The notes: a model not told the origin generated them from the letters alone. DNA of 11,276 nucleotides from an uncultured Spirochaetota bacterium (GCA_937864375.1 CALMJO010000075.1:1-11276); one strand, 5' to 3'; positions 1-7,292 are shown, numbered from the stretch's first letter. Numbers and translations are program-made.

Positions 1-2114
1 AATTGACGCAGGTCGGCGAGAATCTTGCGCACGAGCACCGCCGGCGAATCGCCCTTGTTGAGCCGCACAAGGTCCTTTATCCTGCCCGCCGAATACGAGG
101 ATCCCTGGTCGTCGAGCTGGCTCTCGAGCCCCTGGCTGTAAATGATGCCGATGGAGCCCGGCGTTACGTGCAGGGTCTTGGATTCGTATATGAAGGTGCG
201 GTCCAGGCCTATGGGTATGCCCTTGGTATCAAGCTCGGTGAACGTCTCCCTCTCGTAATCGAATATCATGAGAGGTTTCATTGCGGCGTTCGAATAGCTT
301 ATCGTCCGGCTGCCCGCGTTGAACACAAAGTAGTAGCAGGGCGCGTAGGTGTCCGAAAACCTTGAGGTGGTGACCACCCAGTTGAGGAGGTTCATTATTT
401 TTTCCGGGGATTCGTACGAGCCCGCGTGAGCGTGCAGCACGCTGAACATCTCCAGGGCCAGCGTCATGGAATGTATGCTCGTGTTTGTGGTGCTTCCCAT
501 GAAGACGCCCAGCCTGTCGGGCTTCACCACGACCGAGTCGAAGAAGTCGGTGCTCACCTCGGAATTGTTGAGGTACAGCGAGCTCACGCGCAGGCCCTCG
601 ATCTGCTGCATGGACTTGGGCATGATGCGGGCCTTTACGTTCCTGATTACCAGCCGGTCATGCTCGGCTATCTTCGTTTCCTTGATTTCCTCGAGGAATA
701 TGGAATTGGTGAGCGATACCTCGAAATGGATCCGGTATATGTCGAGCACGCTGAGCATGTCCATCGAGTAGGGCTGCCTGTTCGCAAGGTTTCCCAGCAG
801 CAGCAGGCCGATGAGCTGCTTGTCGATGTTGTAAAAGGGGAGCACCACCCTGATATTGTGTTCGCCAAAAAATTCCTTCAGGGGAGCGCGATATTTTTCC
901 AGCCGGTCGTCGGTGAACAGCAGCGATTTTTCCAGGATCCCCGGGAATTCCTTAAGGGCGCGTACGAGCTCGTTCGTCTCGTCGATTGCCCGGAGCTCTA
1001 TTTCCCCCCCAAAGCCGTAGTTGTAAAGGAATCCCCCGTCCCTGGCCCGGTACATGAAAAATGAGGCATTCTCGATGCCAAAGCGCGTCCGCAGCGCATC
1101 GATCGTATTGCTGAAGAACACGTCCCAGAACCCCGCCTGGTCCTTCATGTCCGAAAGGCTCGTGATGCCCTGGAAGAACTCATTCACGTTCCGCTCAAAC
1201 TGTATATAACGGCGCCTGGCCAGGCGCTCGAGGCGCGGAGCGCCGTAGCGGTAGAACAGGAAGAAATATATGAATATGCCCACGGCCGCAGCCGCGCCCG
1301 GCAGGCCTTTTCCCTCGGCCGGCGCGTCCTGCCCCGGGGAGATGAGGTAGAAGGCGGGGACGAGCAGGATAAAGAAGACAGCTGCCCTGAAAATGATCCT
1401 GGAATAGAATTTCTTGAAGTCCAGCAATCTGTCGTCGGAAATCGCGTAATTGGATATTATCAATAAAATAATCCCTCCCGCGGCCAGGGAGAGGGCGTGA
1501 TAGCGCTGATTCGAGAAAAAGTAAGGGAGTATTATAAAACCGCCCACGGCGAGCGCCGCCCCTATATTCTCGCCCATCGAACGAAAAAACAGCTGAATCC
1601 TGAAAGAATCGTTTTCCAGCGTACGTCCCTTGTAGTTGATGATGATCGAGCATGTCAGCAGGTTGAAGAAATATATGGCCGTGTATACGTAATAGTATTC
1701 TCCGAAGACGAACGAAACTGAATCGCCCGGGTGCTGGACGCTCAGGATGATGTGGGGAGTGAGAACGGTGACGAAAAAAAGTACGCTCCCGGGGATGGTC
1801 GTCGCAATGATGAGCCAGAGGGGCGAGCGTTTTTCCCAGCGGGGGACCACCTGGGCATAATGCATGTACATCTGGGTAACAAGCGAGACGCAGGCGAAAT
1901 ACAGTCTTGCCGCATCGGTGCCATATGGGGAGGCGGGGGCAAGGAGGAGGAAGATGGGGAGTCCGAACATGGGCATCGCGACGAACGCCATGCCGCCCAC
2001 GAGGTAGTTTTCAGCATGCCGTGTCCGCCTGACGAAGACATTGTTGATGAATACGTAAAGGGCGGTGACAATGGCCGCCGCGCATACGCTGATTTCCAGG
2101 TAGGTCAGATTCAC
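1..2114 (-). CDS. Multi-pass membrane protein with GAF-like and degenerate SpoIIE/PP2C-like phosphatase domains (C-terminus beyond window)
   Basis: The minus strand is open without a stop from a GTG at 2114 to the window edge, about 704 codons. A GGGAG-type ribosome site lies about 8 bases before the GTG. Residues 1-290 hold about nine hydrophobic segments (near 8-27, 39-60, 70-90, 98-118, 140-160, 182-200, 205-224, 238-257, 272-288). Residues ~305-475 look like a GAF sensor domain. From ~485 the chain follows the SpoIIE/RsbU phosphatase pattern: STDFFD in place of GGDxxD, YSNAAMKP in place of YANAGHNP, GIPIGL, and YSQGLESQ in place of YTDGxxEA. The GDVSGHG motif is replaced by GSTTNTS and the Asp of TDG is lost, so metal binding and phosphatase activity look impaired. 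By family the role would be dephosphorylating a STAS antagonist in response to a membrane or GAF signal. Here a binding-only pseudophosphatase is more likely. The final part of the domain lies outside the window. Confidence 0.85.
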   Translation of the reverse strand, partial: MNLTYLEISVCAAAIVTALYVFINNVFVRRTRHAENYLVGGMAFVAMPMFGLPIFLLLAPASPYGTDAARLYFACVSLVTQMYMHYAQVVPRWEKRSPLWLIIATTIPGSVLFFVTVLTPHIILSVQHPGDSVSFVFGEYYYVYTAIYFFNLLTCSIIINYKGRTLENDSFRIQLFFRSMGENIGAALAVGGFIILPYFFSNQRYHALSLAAGGIILLIISNYAISDDRLLDFKKFYSRIIFRAAVFFILLVPAFYLISPGQDAPAEGKGLPGAAAAVGIFIYFFLFYRYGAPRLERLARRRYIQFERNVNEFFQGITSLSDMKDQAGFWDVFFSNTIDALRTRFGIENASFFMYRARDGGFLYNYGFGGEIELRAIDETNELVRALKEFPGILEKSLLFTDDRLEKYRAPLKEFFGEHNIRVVLPFYNIDKQLIGLLLLGNLANRQPYSMDMLSVLDIYRIHFEVSLTNSIFLEEIKETKIAEHDRLVIRNVKARIMPKSMQQIEGLRVSSLYLNNSEVSTDFFDSVVVKPDRLGVFMGSTTNTSIHSMTLALEMFSVLHAHAGSYESPEKIMNLLNWVVTTSRFSDTYAPCYYFVFNAGSRTISYSNAAMKPLMIFDYERETFTELDTKGIPIGLDRTFIYESKTLHVTPGSIGIIYSQGLESQLDDQGSSYSAGRIKDLVRLNKGDSPAVLVRKILADLRQ

Positions 2115-2209
2115 TGGTTGTCTCTCCCGGGAAGTATATGATCAAATGCGATCATGGCAGGTGCCGTTCGATGGCGGCATGCTGTTTTCTCGCTCCTGAC
2201 CGGTTCGCT

Positions 2210-2237
2210 ATTGTACGCCGGTCATGGTTAATTTCAA
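2210..2237 (-). promoter_or_regulatory. Sigma-70-type promoter for the SpoIIE-like gene
   Basis: On the minus strand TTGAAA (2237-2232) and TACAAT (2215-2210) are separated by 16 bases. Each box differs from consensus at one position. Transcription would start near 2203, giving a leader of about 90 bases before the GTG at 2114. The site lies in the divergent spacer shared with ispE. Confidence 0.6.
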
Positions 2238-2313
2238 GCCAAATATGACCGCGTGCCGGAAAACCGGGCGCCCCGTGTGTCCACAGGCGAGGCATGTGAT
2301 GGCAATAAAATGC

Positions 2314-2337
2314 TTGACATAAAAACCCCGCTATACT
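2314..2337 (+). promoter_or_regulatory. Candidate promoter for the ispE operon (odd spacing)
   Basis: A perfect TTGACA (2314-2319) is followed by a good -10 box TATACT (2332-2337), but only 12 bases separate them, far below the usual 16-18. At 17 bases the alternative -10 would be TACGTT, which is poor. Either the -10 acts without this -35 (perhaps with an activator) or the weaker -10 is used. A start near 2344 would leave a leader of under 40 bases. Confidence 0.4.
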
Positions 2338-2361
2338 ACGTTTGCCACCTACTTTTGCCAG

Positions 2362-3279
2362 GTGTTCCCAAAACCCTTGGATATCGAGACAAGAGCCCGC
2401 GCGAAGATCAATCTGCATCTCGAGGTGCTCAACCGGCGTCCTGACGGATACCATAATATTTTCAGCCTTATGGCAAGAGTGGGACTCCATGATCTTTTAA
2501 AACTGGGATGCGATCTCAACCGGCGTTCGGCGGGCGGGCTCGACTTGACGCTGCGGACTGACGGTGGAGATTTTGCGCGGATAATTGAAGAGACACCGCT
2601 TGAAACAAACCTTATCGTCAGGGCCATCCGTGCATACTGCACCCGGGTCGGCCTGTCGGGAGCCGTGCATGTCGCGATTGAAAAGAACATTCCCGCGGGC
2701 GCGGGCCTTGGCGGCGGAAGCAGCGATGCGGGAGCGGTTCTTAACGCCCTGAATGAACGCCTGGGTCTCCTTTCCCGCGAAGAGCTCATGGCCATGGGAA
2801 GCCGCCTGGGCGCCGACGTTCCCTTCTGCATGACCGGTGGCGCCGCATTCTGCGAGGGTACCGGGGACAAAATAACGAGGGTCGACTGCCGCTTCAGGCA
2901 TCATGTTCTTATAGCCCATAATGGGACGCATGTGAATACCGCCGAGGCATATCGAAGCCTCAACCGTACGAATTACCCGCAAAGAAGCCGGGAGGAGCTG
3001 GAGCGAACGCGCAGGGAAATAACTTCGCGCTGCATGACCGGTGATGCTGGCGCGCTGTCGTCGGTCGCCAGGAACGATTTTGAGCGGCCGGTATTCGAGC
3101 GGCATGAGTCGCTCGCGCGCGTAAAGCTGGTATTGATTGAAGGCGGGGCGGACCTTGCGGCAATGACCGGTTCAGGCTCGGCCGTGTTTGGACTCTTCCG
3201 GGACAGGACGTCCATGGAGCGTACAGCCGCCTCTCTGTCGGCCCAGGGCGTCTGGAGCGGGCAAACCGAATTTATGTAG
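2362..3279 (+). CDS. ispE: 4-diphosphocytidyl-2-C-methyl-D-erythritol kinase (IspE)
   Basis: This GHMP-family kinase phosphorylates the 2-hydroxyl of CDP-methylerythritol in the MEP isoprenoid pathway, in the cytoplasm. Family signatures are complete: RAKINLHL with the conserved Lys near residue 15, RPDGYHN (~26-32), the ATP-binding glycine loop NIPAGAGLGGGSSDA (~109-123), the catalytic Asp in GADVPF (~152), and MTGSGSAVFG near residue 270. A length of about 305 aa is normal. The start is uncertain. GTG at 2362 has no clear ribosome site, while TTG at 2377 has a weak AGGTG 12 bases upstream. Either start leaves the core intact. It is the first gene of a plus-strand run that continues through tRNA-Gln to pth. 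A functional enzyme is expected. Confidence 0.95.
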   Translation: MFPKPLDIETRARAKINLHLEVLNRRPDGYHNIFSLMARVGLHDLLKLGCDLNRRSAGGLDLTLRTDGGDFARIIEETPLETNLIVRAIRAYCTRVGLSGAVHVAIEKNIPAGAGLGGGSSDAGAVLNALNERLGLLSREELMAMGSRLGADVPFCMTGGAAFCEGTGDKITRVDCRFRHHVLIAHNGTHVNTAEAYRSLNRTNYPQRSREELERTRREITSRCMTGDAGALSSVARNDFERPVFERHESLARVKLVLIEGGADLAAMTGSGSAVFGLFRDRTSMERTAASLSAQGVWSGQTEFM

Positions 3280-3300
3280 ACGTTATACTGTAATTATACT
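3272..3300 (+). promoter_or_regulatory. Candidate tRNA-Gln promoter with tandem TATACT
   Basis: Two TATACT boxes (3284-3289 and 3295-3300) lie in the 37-base gap between the ispE stop and the tRNA. The second has only a weak -35 (TTATGT, 3272-3277) at 17 bases spacing. A start near 3307 would fall about 10 bases before the mature tRNA end. An internal promoter driving the tRNA and the downstream genes is plausible but unproven. Confidence 0.35.
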
Positions 3301-3316
3301 ATTCTTTTTTATACAT

Positions 3317-3388
3317 TGAGGCGTAGCCAAGCGGTAAGGCACCGGGTTTTGGTCCCGGCATTCCAAGGTTCGAATCCTTGCGCCTCAG
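3317..3388 (+). tRNA. tRNA-Gln (anticodon UUG)
   Basis: A full cloverleaf can be drawn. The acceptor stem pairs TGAGGCG with CGCCTCA, with discriminator G at 3388. The D arm is GCC/GGC, the anticodon stem is CCGGG/CCCGG around a TTTTGGT loop (anticodon TTG), and the T arm is CAAGG-TTCGAAT-CCTTG. CCA is not encoded, so it must be added after transcription. The gene lies inside the operon: ispE ends 37 bases upstream and the GlmU-like start codon is 16 bases downstream. Processing of the tRNA would therefore cut the polycistronic transcript here. Confidence 0.97.
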
Positions 3389-3404
3389 AGCATTTTCGAG
3401 GGGT

Positions 3405-4151
3405 ATGGCTATCATTAACGCAAAGGCGGTGGTTCTGGCGGCAGGAAAAGGGGTTCGGATGAAATCCGAACTGCCCAAGGTGCTTCATTCCCTGTGCGGG
3501 ATGCCTCTTGTCGCGCACGTGTTGCGCAGCATCAGGGATTCCGGGATAAGCGACATTATCACGGTAGTCGGCTATAAAGGGGACGAGGTGGCGCGCGCGG
3601 CGGGCGAGGGCGTGCGTATAGCCTGGCAGCATGAACAGAAGGGGACGGGGCACGCGGTCATGCAGTCCGCGCCTCTCCTGGAGGATTATCACGGGCTGGT
3701 GGTCGTTGCGTGCGGCGATGTTCCGCTGATCAGCCCGGACACCATCCGGGAGATGGTTGCCCGGGCCTCGGAGCCCGGGGTCAGGGCGTGCGTGCTCACC
3801 ATGATACCGGCCAATCCGTTCGGGTACGGCCGCATCATCAAGGAGTCCGACGGCACCCTGGTAAAGATCGTGGAGGAGAAGGACGCCGGCGAAGAGGAAA
3901 AGAGCGTACGCGAAGTGAATACCGGCACGTACGTGTTTCATTCCGACTTTCTCTTCCCGGGCCTCAAGACCATAACCACGAATAACGCACAGGGAGAGTA
4001 TTATCTTCCCGATGTGTTTAATTATATACGGTCCTCGGGACATGTCACGAGGACGGTTTTGCTGAAAGATCCCATAGAGGGCAGCGGGGTTAATTCCCCG
4101 GAGGAATTGAAAAAGCTCGAAGAGTACATGGAACGCCGGAGTCATTCTTAA
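3405..4151 (+). CDS. glmU: GlmU-type N-acetylglucosamine-1-phosphate uridylyltransferase, single-domain
   Basis: This is a nucleotidyltransferase predicted to make UDP-GlcNAc from UTP and GlcNAc-1-P for peptidoglycan and lipopolysaccharide. The 248-aa chain aligns with the N-terminal half of bifunctional GlmU: LAAGKGVRMKSELPKVLH (~11-28), QKGTGHA (~78-84), CGDVPL with the metal-binding Asp (~105), GYGRI (~140), VEEKDA (~156), EVNTG (~170), NNAQGEYY (~193-200) and GSGVN with the second metal ligand Asn (~230). The usual Thr of GTRM is Val. The hexapeptide-repeat acetyltransferase half (about 200 aa) is absent, and prs begins 12 bases later, so this is not a frameshift remnant. ATG 3405 is chosen because earlier in-frame starts fall inside the tRNA. 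A GAGGGG sits unusually close to it. A related sugar-phosphate nucleotidyltransferase is possible but less likely. Confidence 0.85.
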   Translation: MAIINAKAVVLAAGKGVRMKSELPKVLHSLCGMPLVAHVLRSIRDSGISDIITVVGYKGDEVARAAGEGVRIAWQHEQKGTGHAVMQSAPLLEDYHGLVVVACGDVPLISPDTIREMVARASEPGVRACVLTMIPANPFGYGRIIKESDGTLVKIVEEKDAGEEEKSVREVNTGTYVFHSDFLFPGLKTITTNNAQGEYYLPDVFNYIRSSGHVTRTVLLKDPIEGSGVNSPEELKKLEEYMERRSHS

Positions 4152-4163
4152 TACCAGTAAGCG

Positions 4164-5102
4164 ATGAAAGGTTCAATGAAGATAATATCAGGATCCTCCA
4201 ATACCCAGCTGGCACAGGAGATCGCAAGCTACCTTGATATCAAGCTCGCCGATGTCGAGCTCAAGAAGTTCAAGGACGGCGAGATTTCGGTAAAGATCGG
4301 CGAAAACATCCGCGAGGTCGACCTCTTTATCGTGCAGGGAACGAGCAATCCCGCCAATGATCACCTGATGGAGCTCCTGCTGCTCATCGACGCGGCTTTC
4401 CGCGCGTCGGCGAAGCGCATCACGGCGGTCATACCGTATTTCGGCTACGCGCGTCAGGACCGGAAGGTCGAGCCCAGGGTACCCATTTCGGCGAAGGTAG
4501 TGGCGAACATCCTGCAGGCCACGAACGTAAAGCGGATCCTCACCATGGAGCTCCACTCGGACCAGATCCAGGGATTTTTCGACATCCCGGTGGACAACCT
4601 GATGGCGACTCCAATCGTGATCGATTACCTGAATTCTCTGAACATCGAGAACGGCGTCATCGTTTCACCCGATACCGGTGGAGTGGTCCGGGCCCGGTTC
4701 ATCGCGAAGCGCCTCAAGGCGAGCCTCGCGATTATCGACAAGCGCAGGCCCGAAGCGAACGTATGCGAAGTCATGAATGTCATTGGAGAGGTAAAAGGCA
4801 GGAACTGCATCCTCGTCGACGACATGATCGATACCGGGGGATCAATATCGGAGGCCGCTCATGCCCTGAGGGAAAGCGGCGCGCGCGACATCTACTGCGT
4901 GTCGACTCACGCGGTATTATCCGGGGACGCTCCGGCAAAATTGAAGAACGCCGGCTTCAAGGAGATCGTCGTTACCAATACGATCCCGATACCCGCGAGC
5001 AAGCAGATGGAAAACATGACGGTGCTTTCCATCGCGCCGCTTTTCGGGGAGGCGATTCGCAGAATTCACAACGGGGAGTCCGTAAGCTCTCTGTTTATAT
5101 AA
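4164..5102 (+). CDS. prs: Ribose-phosphate pyrophosphokinase (PRPP synthetase)
   Basis: The enzyme makes PRPP from ribose-5-phosphate and ATP for nucleotide, His and Trp synthesis. Class I features are complete over 312 aa: KFKDGEISVKI (~35-45), the ATP-binding flexible loop YFGYARQDRK (~92-101), MELHSDQIQGFF with the catalytic-region His (~131), SPDTGGVVRA (~168-177) and the PRPP loop VDDMIDTGGSI (~218-228). The first ATG (4164) has little ribosome-site signal. The ATG at 4176 follows AAAGG and gives MKIISGSSN, which matches usual Prs N-termini, so the true start may be 4176. It follows the GlmU-like gene by 12 bases, so translation is likely coupled. Confidence 0.96.
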   Translation: MKGSMKIISGSSNTQLAQEIASYLDIKLADVELKKFKDGEISVKIGENIREVDLFIVQGTSNPANDHLMELLLLIDAAFRASAKRITAVIPYFGYARQDRKVEPRVPISAKVVANILQATNVKRILTMELHSDQIQGFFDIPVDNLMATPIVIDYLNSLNIENGVIVSPDTGGVVRARFIAKRLKASLAIIDKRRPEANVCEVMNVIGEVKGRNCILVDDMIDTGGSISEAAHALRESGARDIYCVSTHAVLSGDAPAKLKNAGFKEIVVTNTIPIPASKQMENMTVLSIAPLFGEAIRRIHNGESVSSLFI

Positions 5103-5158
5103 TGAAAGATCAAATGCTGAAGTAACGGCATAATAACCAGCACGGATGTGAGGCTACC

Positions 5159-5803
5159 ATGAAAAAACACAGTCTTAAGGCTCAGGCAAGAACGGCAACC
5201 GGGAAAAATGAATGCAACAGGATCAGGAGCAGCGGATATATACCGGCAGTGATGTATGCGCACGGCAAGGCGGAGGCCCTCCAGGTTTCACAGCATGAAT
5301 TCTCGAAGCTTTTCCGGGGACACATCTCCGAAAGCGTGCTCATCACCATGGACATCGCGGGCGCCGGTGAGCAGAACGTAATCGTAAAAGATTACCACCT
5401 TGATCCGGTAAGCGGCAAGGTGCTGCACCTCGATTTTTACAAGGTCACCTCCGGCGAAAAGCTCCACACGGTCGTTCCCCTGGTGATCAAGGGAACATCC
5501 AGGGGCGAGCGCATGGGCGGCATAATGGAGGTCCTGGAGAGGGAGCTCGAAATCGAGTGTCTGCCTTCCGACATGCCGGAAAAAATCGAAATTGACGTAA
5601 CCGAACTTGAGCTTGCGCACTCTATACATGTACGCGACATCAAGGTCGAGGGATCACTACGGTTCCTTGCCGACGGGGACCGGGCGCTGGTGACGGTGCT
5701 CATACCCAAGGCCGCCAAGGAAGAGGTTCCGGCCGAGGCCGAGGTTGCTGGAGACGCAGCCGCTGCCGCCGCAGAACCCAAGGAAAAGACCGAGGAAAAA
5801 TGA
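5159..5803 (+). CDS. rplY: Ribosomal protein L25, TL5/CTC form
   Basis: This 5S-rRNA-binding protein of the large ribosomal subunit is related to the general stress protein Ctc. The N-terminal domain (~1-92) has the typical RTATGKNECNRIRSSGYIPA opening and the 5S-binding barrel. The C-terminal TL5 domain (~95-185) contains the LEIECLPSDMPEKIEIDV pattern. The last ~28 residues are a low-complexity Ala/Glu tail, common in this form. Its 214 aa match the long CTC type rather than the short E. coli L25. ATG 5159 has a GAGG ribosome site at 5 bases. It lies between prs and pth, as in many bacteria. Confidence 0.95.
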   Translation: MKKHSLKAQARTATGKNECNRIRSSGYIPAVMYAHGKAEALQVSQHEFSKLFRGHISESVLITMDIAGAGEQNVIVKDYHLDPVSGKVLHLDFYKVTSGEKLHTVVPLVIKGTSRGERMGGIMEVLERELEIECLPSDMPEKIEIDVTELELAHSIHVRDIKVEGSLRFLADGDRALVTVLIPKAAKEEVPAEAEVAGDAAAAAAEPKEKTEEK

Positions 5804-5838
5804 TGACCGGCAGTTACTTTTTCGAGGAGTAGAAGTAC

Positions 5839-6453
5839 TTGAAACTAATAGTAGGTTTCGGGAATCCGGGCGAACGATTCTTGAACAACCGCCAGAATAT
5901 CGGTTTTAAAGTGATCGATATTATAGGCAACAACGAGAACATAGAAGTCAAGATCAAGAAGAAGAAGTCGCTCATCGGGCGCGGCAAGATACGTGATGCG
6001 GACGTCGTGTTATTGAAGCCGCAAACGTTCGTCAATCTCACCGGTGAATCGGTGCTCTATATTGCCTCGTTCCTGCGCATCAGCGTGAACGATATCATGT
6101 GCGTGGTGGAAGACCCTGCGCTTTCAATCGGCGAGCTGAGGATCGATTACCTCTACTCGGCGCTTACGCACCCGGGGGTTCAGTCCATAGCGCGTGCGCT
6201 AAAATCGGACAAGTTCGCGAAAATACGCGTGGGCATCGGCACTCCCCCCAAGGGCGTGACGATGGAGGAGTACCTTCTTCAAGACTTCACCGACGAAGAG
6301 AACCTCATTCTCATCGATGTGCTCAACAAGGCCGAAAAGGTGGTAAGGATGCTCATCACCGCAAGCATCGAAGAGGTTCAGAACAAGTACAATCCGGGCG
6401 GGGCCCCCAAGGTCGAAAAACGTAAGATACGGAAGCTCCGTATCCGCCGCTAG
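5839..6453 (+). CDS. pth: Peptidyl-tRNA hydrolase homologue with degraded active site
   Basis: Pth normally frees tRNA from stalled peptidyl-tRNA. Fold signatures are present: KLIVGFGNPG (2-11), PQTFVNLTG (61-69), ASFLRI (76-81) and IRVGIG (129-134). A TTG start at 5839 with GAGGAG nine bases upstream fits. Several active-site positions differ from the E. coli pattern. The catalytic His of RHNAG is Gln19 (RQNIG). The GGxxGGHNG loop reads LYSALTHPG, so its conserved Asn is Pro112. The HD[DE] region reads VED, leaving Glu91 or Asp92 in place of Asp93. Asn9 and Asn66 are kept. The C-terminus carries a strongly basic tail. The gene directly follows rplY, the canonical pth position, so it is the syntenic pth. 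Loss of the catalytic His predicts low or no hydrolase activity, unless chemistry has shifted. Family assignment is firm; function is not. Confidence 0.85.
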   Translation: MKLIVGFGNPGERFLNNRQNIGFKVIDIIGNNENIEVKIKKKKSLIGRGKIRDADVVLLKPQTFVNLTGESVLYIASFLRISVNDIMCVVEDPALSIGELRIDYLYSALTHPGVQSIARALKSDKFAKIRVGIGTPPKGVTMEEYLLQDFTDEENLILIDVLNKAEKVVRMLITASIEEVQNKYNPGGAPKVEKRKIRKLRIRR

Positions 6454-6902
6454 TACTCGAGGTCCAGCAGAAGGCCGCGTATTTCCTCGATGGTTTTAAG
6501 CAGGTCGAATGCCTTGTTCTGACGGGTGATGGCGGTGCTCATCTCGAGCAGCCGGGTATTTATCTTTTCGACAACGGTAAAATCGGCCCTGTCCCTGCGC
6601 TGTCGTTTTATGGTTCCCGTCTTGTATCCCTCGTCCAGTATTGTCTTTAGAATCTTCTGGACCAGCGATTTGTATCGCTGCAGTTCGTACTGCGTCTGGC
6701 TGTCCAGGAATTTCCGCTCCTGTTCCCTGAGGTCGTTCATGAGCTCGTCGATGCTTCCCTGAAACTCGAAGCTGATGGAGCTCTCGAGGGTCTGTACGAA
6801 GCCGCCCGAGGACCCGTGATGCACCCGGGAGCGCTTCTTAGCCTTGATCTTCAGCTTTTCGTCGTGGGTAAGGTCAGTCTGAGTTTTTTCGATCATTCCC
6901 AT
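6450..6902 (-). CDS. DUF327/YaaR-family protein
   Basis: A 150-aa, mostly helical and charged protein with no signal peptide or membrane segment. The pattern LNDLREQERKFLDSQT-like helix, then YKSLVQKILKTILDEG, then VVEKINTRLLEMS, ending IRGLLLDLEY, resembles the Bacillus YaaR/DUF327 family, whose members end in a similar IKGLLINL motif. The molecular role of that family is not established. The start at 6902 has an AAGGA site about 12 bases upstream; a second ATG follows two codons later. It lies 30 bases downstream of the bactofilin gene on the same strand and is almost certainly co-transcribed with it. Its TAG stop overlaps the pth stop on the other strand. Confidence is good for family membership, low for function. 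Confidence 0.75.
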   Translation of the reverse strand: MGMIEKTQTDLTHDEKLKIKAKKRSRVHHGSSGGFVQTLESSISFEFQGSIDELMNDLREQERKFLDSQTQYELQRYKSLVQKILKTILDEGYKTGTIKRQRRDRADFTVVEKINTRLLEMSTAITRQNKAFDLLKTIEEIRGLLLDLEY

Positions 6903-6932
6903 GGTATCAGGTAATCCTTCGACCGGATCCGC

Positions 6933-7292
6933 CTATTCTTCCTGGGTCTTGTTGATTATGCAGTTACCGTCAAAGACCACCCCGTCTTCCATTACCAGGC
7001 TCGGCGTTATGATGTTTCCATACATCCTGCCCGTTGAAAGCATGATGACGCGCTCCGATGCGAAGATGTTTCCCCGTACCGTGCCGCCAATGACCACGAC
7101 CCTCGCCTTGATGTCGGTGGTCGCTTCGCCGCTCTGGCCTATGAGGACCTTGCCGTCGGTTTCGAGAGTTCCCTTGAACCTGCCGTCTATGCGCAGCAGC
7201 CCGTTGATCAGGAATTCGCCCTTGAATTCAGACCCTTCACCGATGATACTGTTTACGAGGTTGTCCTCGATTTGCCTTATAGCGCGTGCCAT
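6933..7292 (-). CDS. Bactofilin (polymer-forming cytoskeletal protein)
   Basis: Bactofilins assemble without nucleotide into filaments that scaffold cell shape, cell-wall synthesis or polar structures. The 119-aa chain is a single DUF583-type right-handed beta-helix. It shows repeated short strands with glycines and small residues: GSEFKGEFLINGLLRIDGRF, then GKVLIGQSG, ARVVVIGGTVRGNI, RMYGNIITPSLVMEDG and VVFDGNC. The N-terminal ~17 residues form a short tail and the C-terminal tail is brief, both usual. AGGGG sits close upstream of the ATG at 7292. It heads a two-gene minus-strand unit with the DUF327 gene, suggesting a shared role in envelope or cytoskeletal organisation (inference). Confidence 0.92.
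   Translation of the reverse strand: MARAIRQIEDNLVNSIIGEGSEFKGEFLINGLLRIDGRFKGTLETDGKVLIGQSGEATTDIKARVVVIGGTVRGNIFASERVIMLSTGRMYGNIITPSLVMEDGVVFDGNCIINKTQEE

Noticed and set aside
3..1064. Plus-strand open frames over the left 1 kb, 120 and 212 codons long
   Set aside because: They are antisense to the continuous minus-strand SpoIIE-like frame, which shows clear domain motifs. Their products have no recognisable pattern.
3309..4145. A 278-codon minus-strand frame opposite the GlmU-like gene
   Set aside because: It runs antisense through the tRNA and the GlmU motifs and has no ribosome site or family features; GC-rich coding DNA often gives such shadows.
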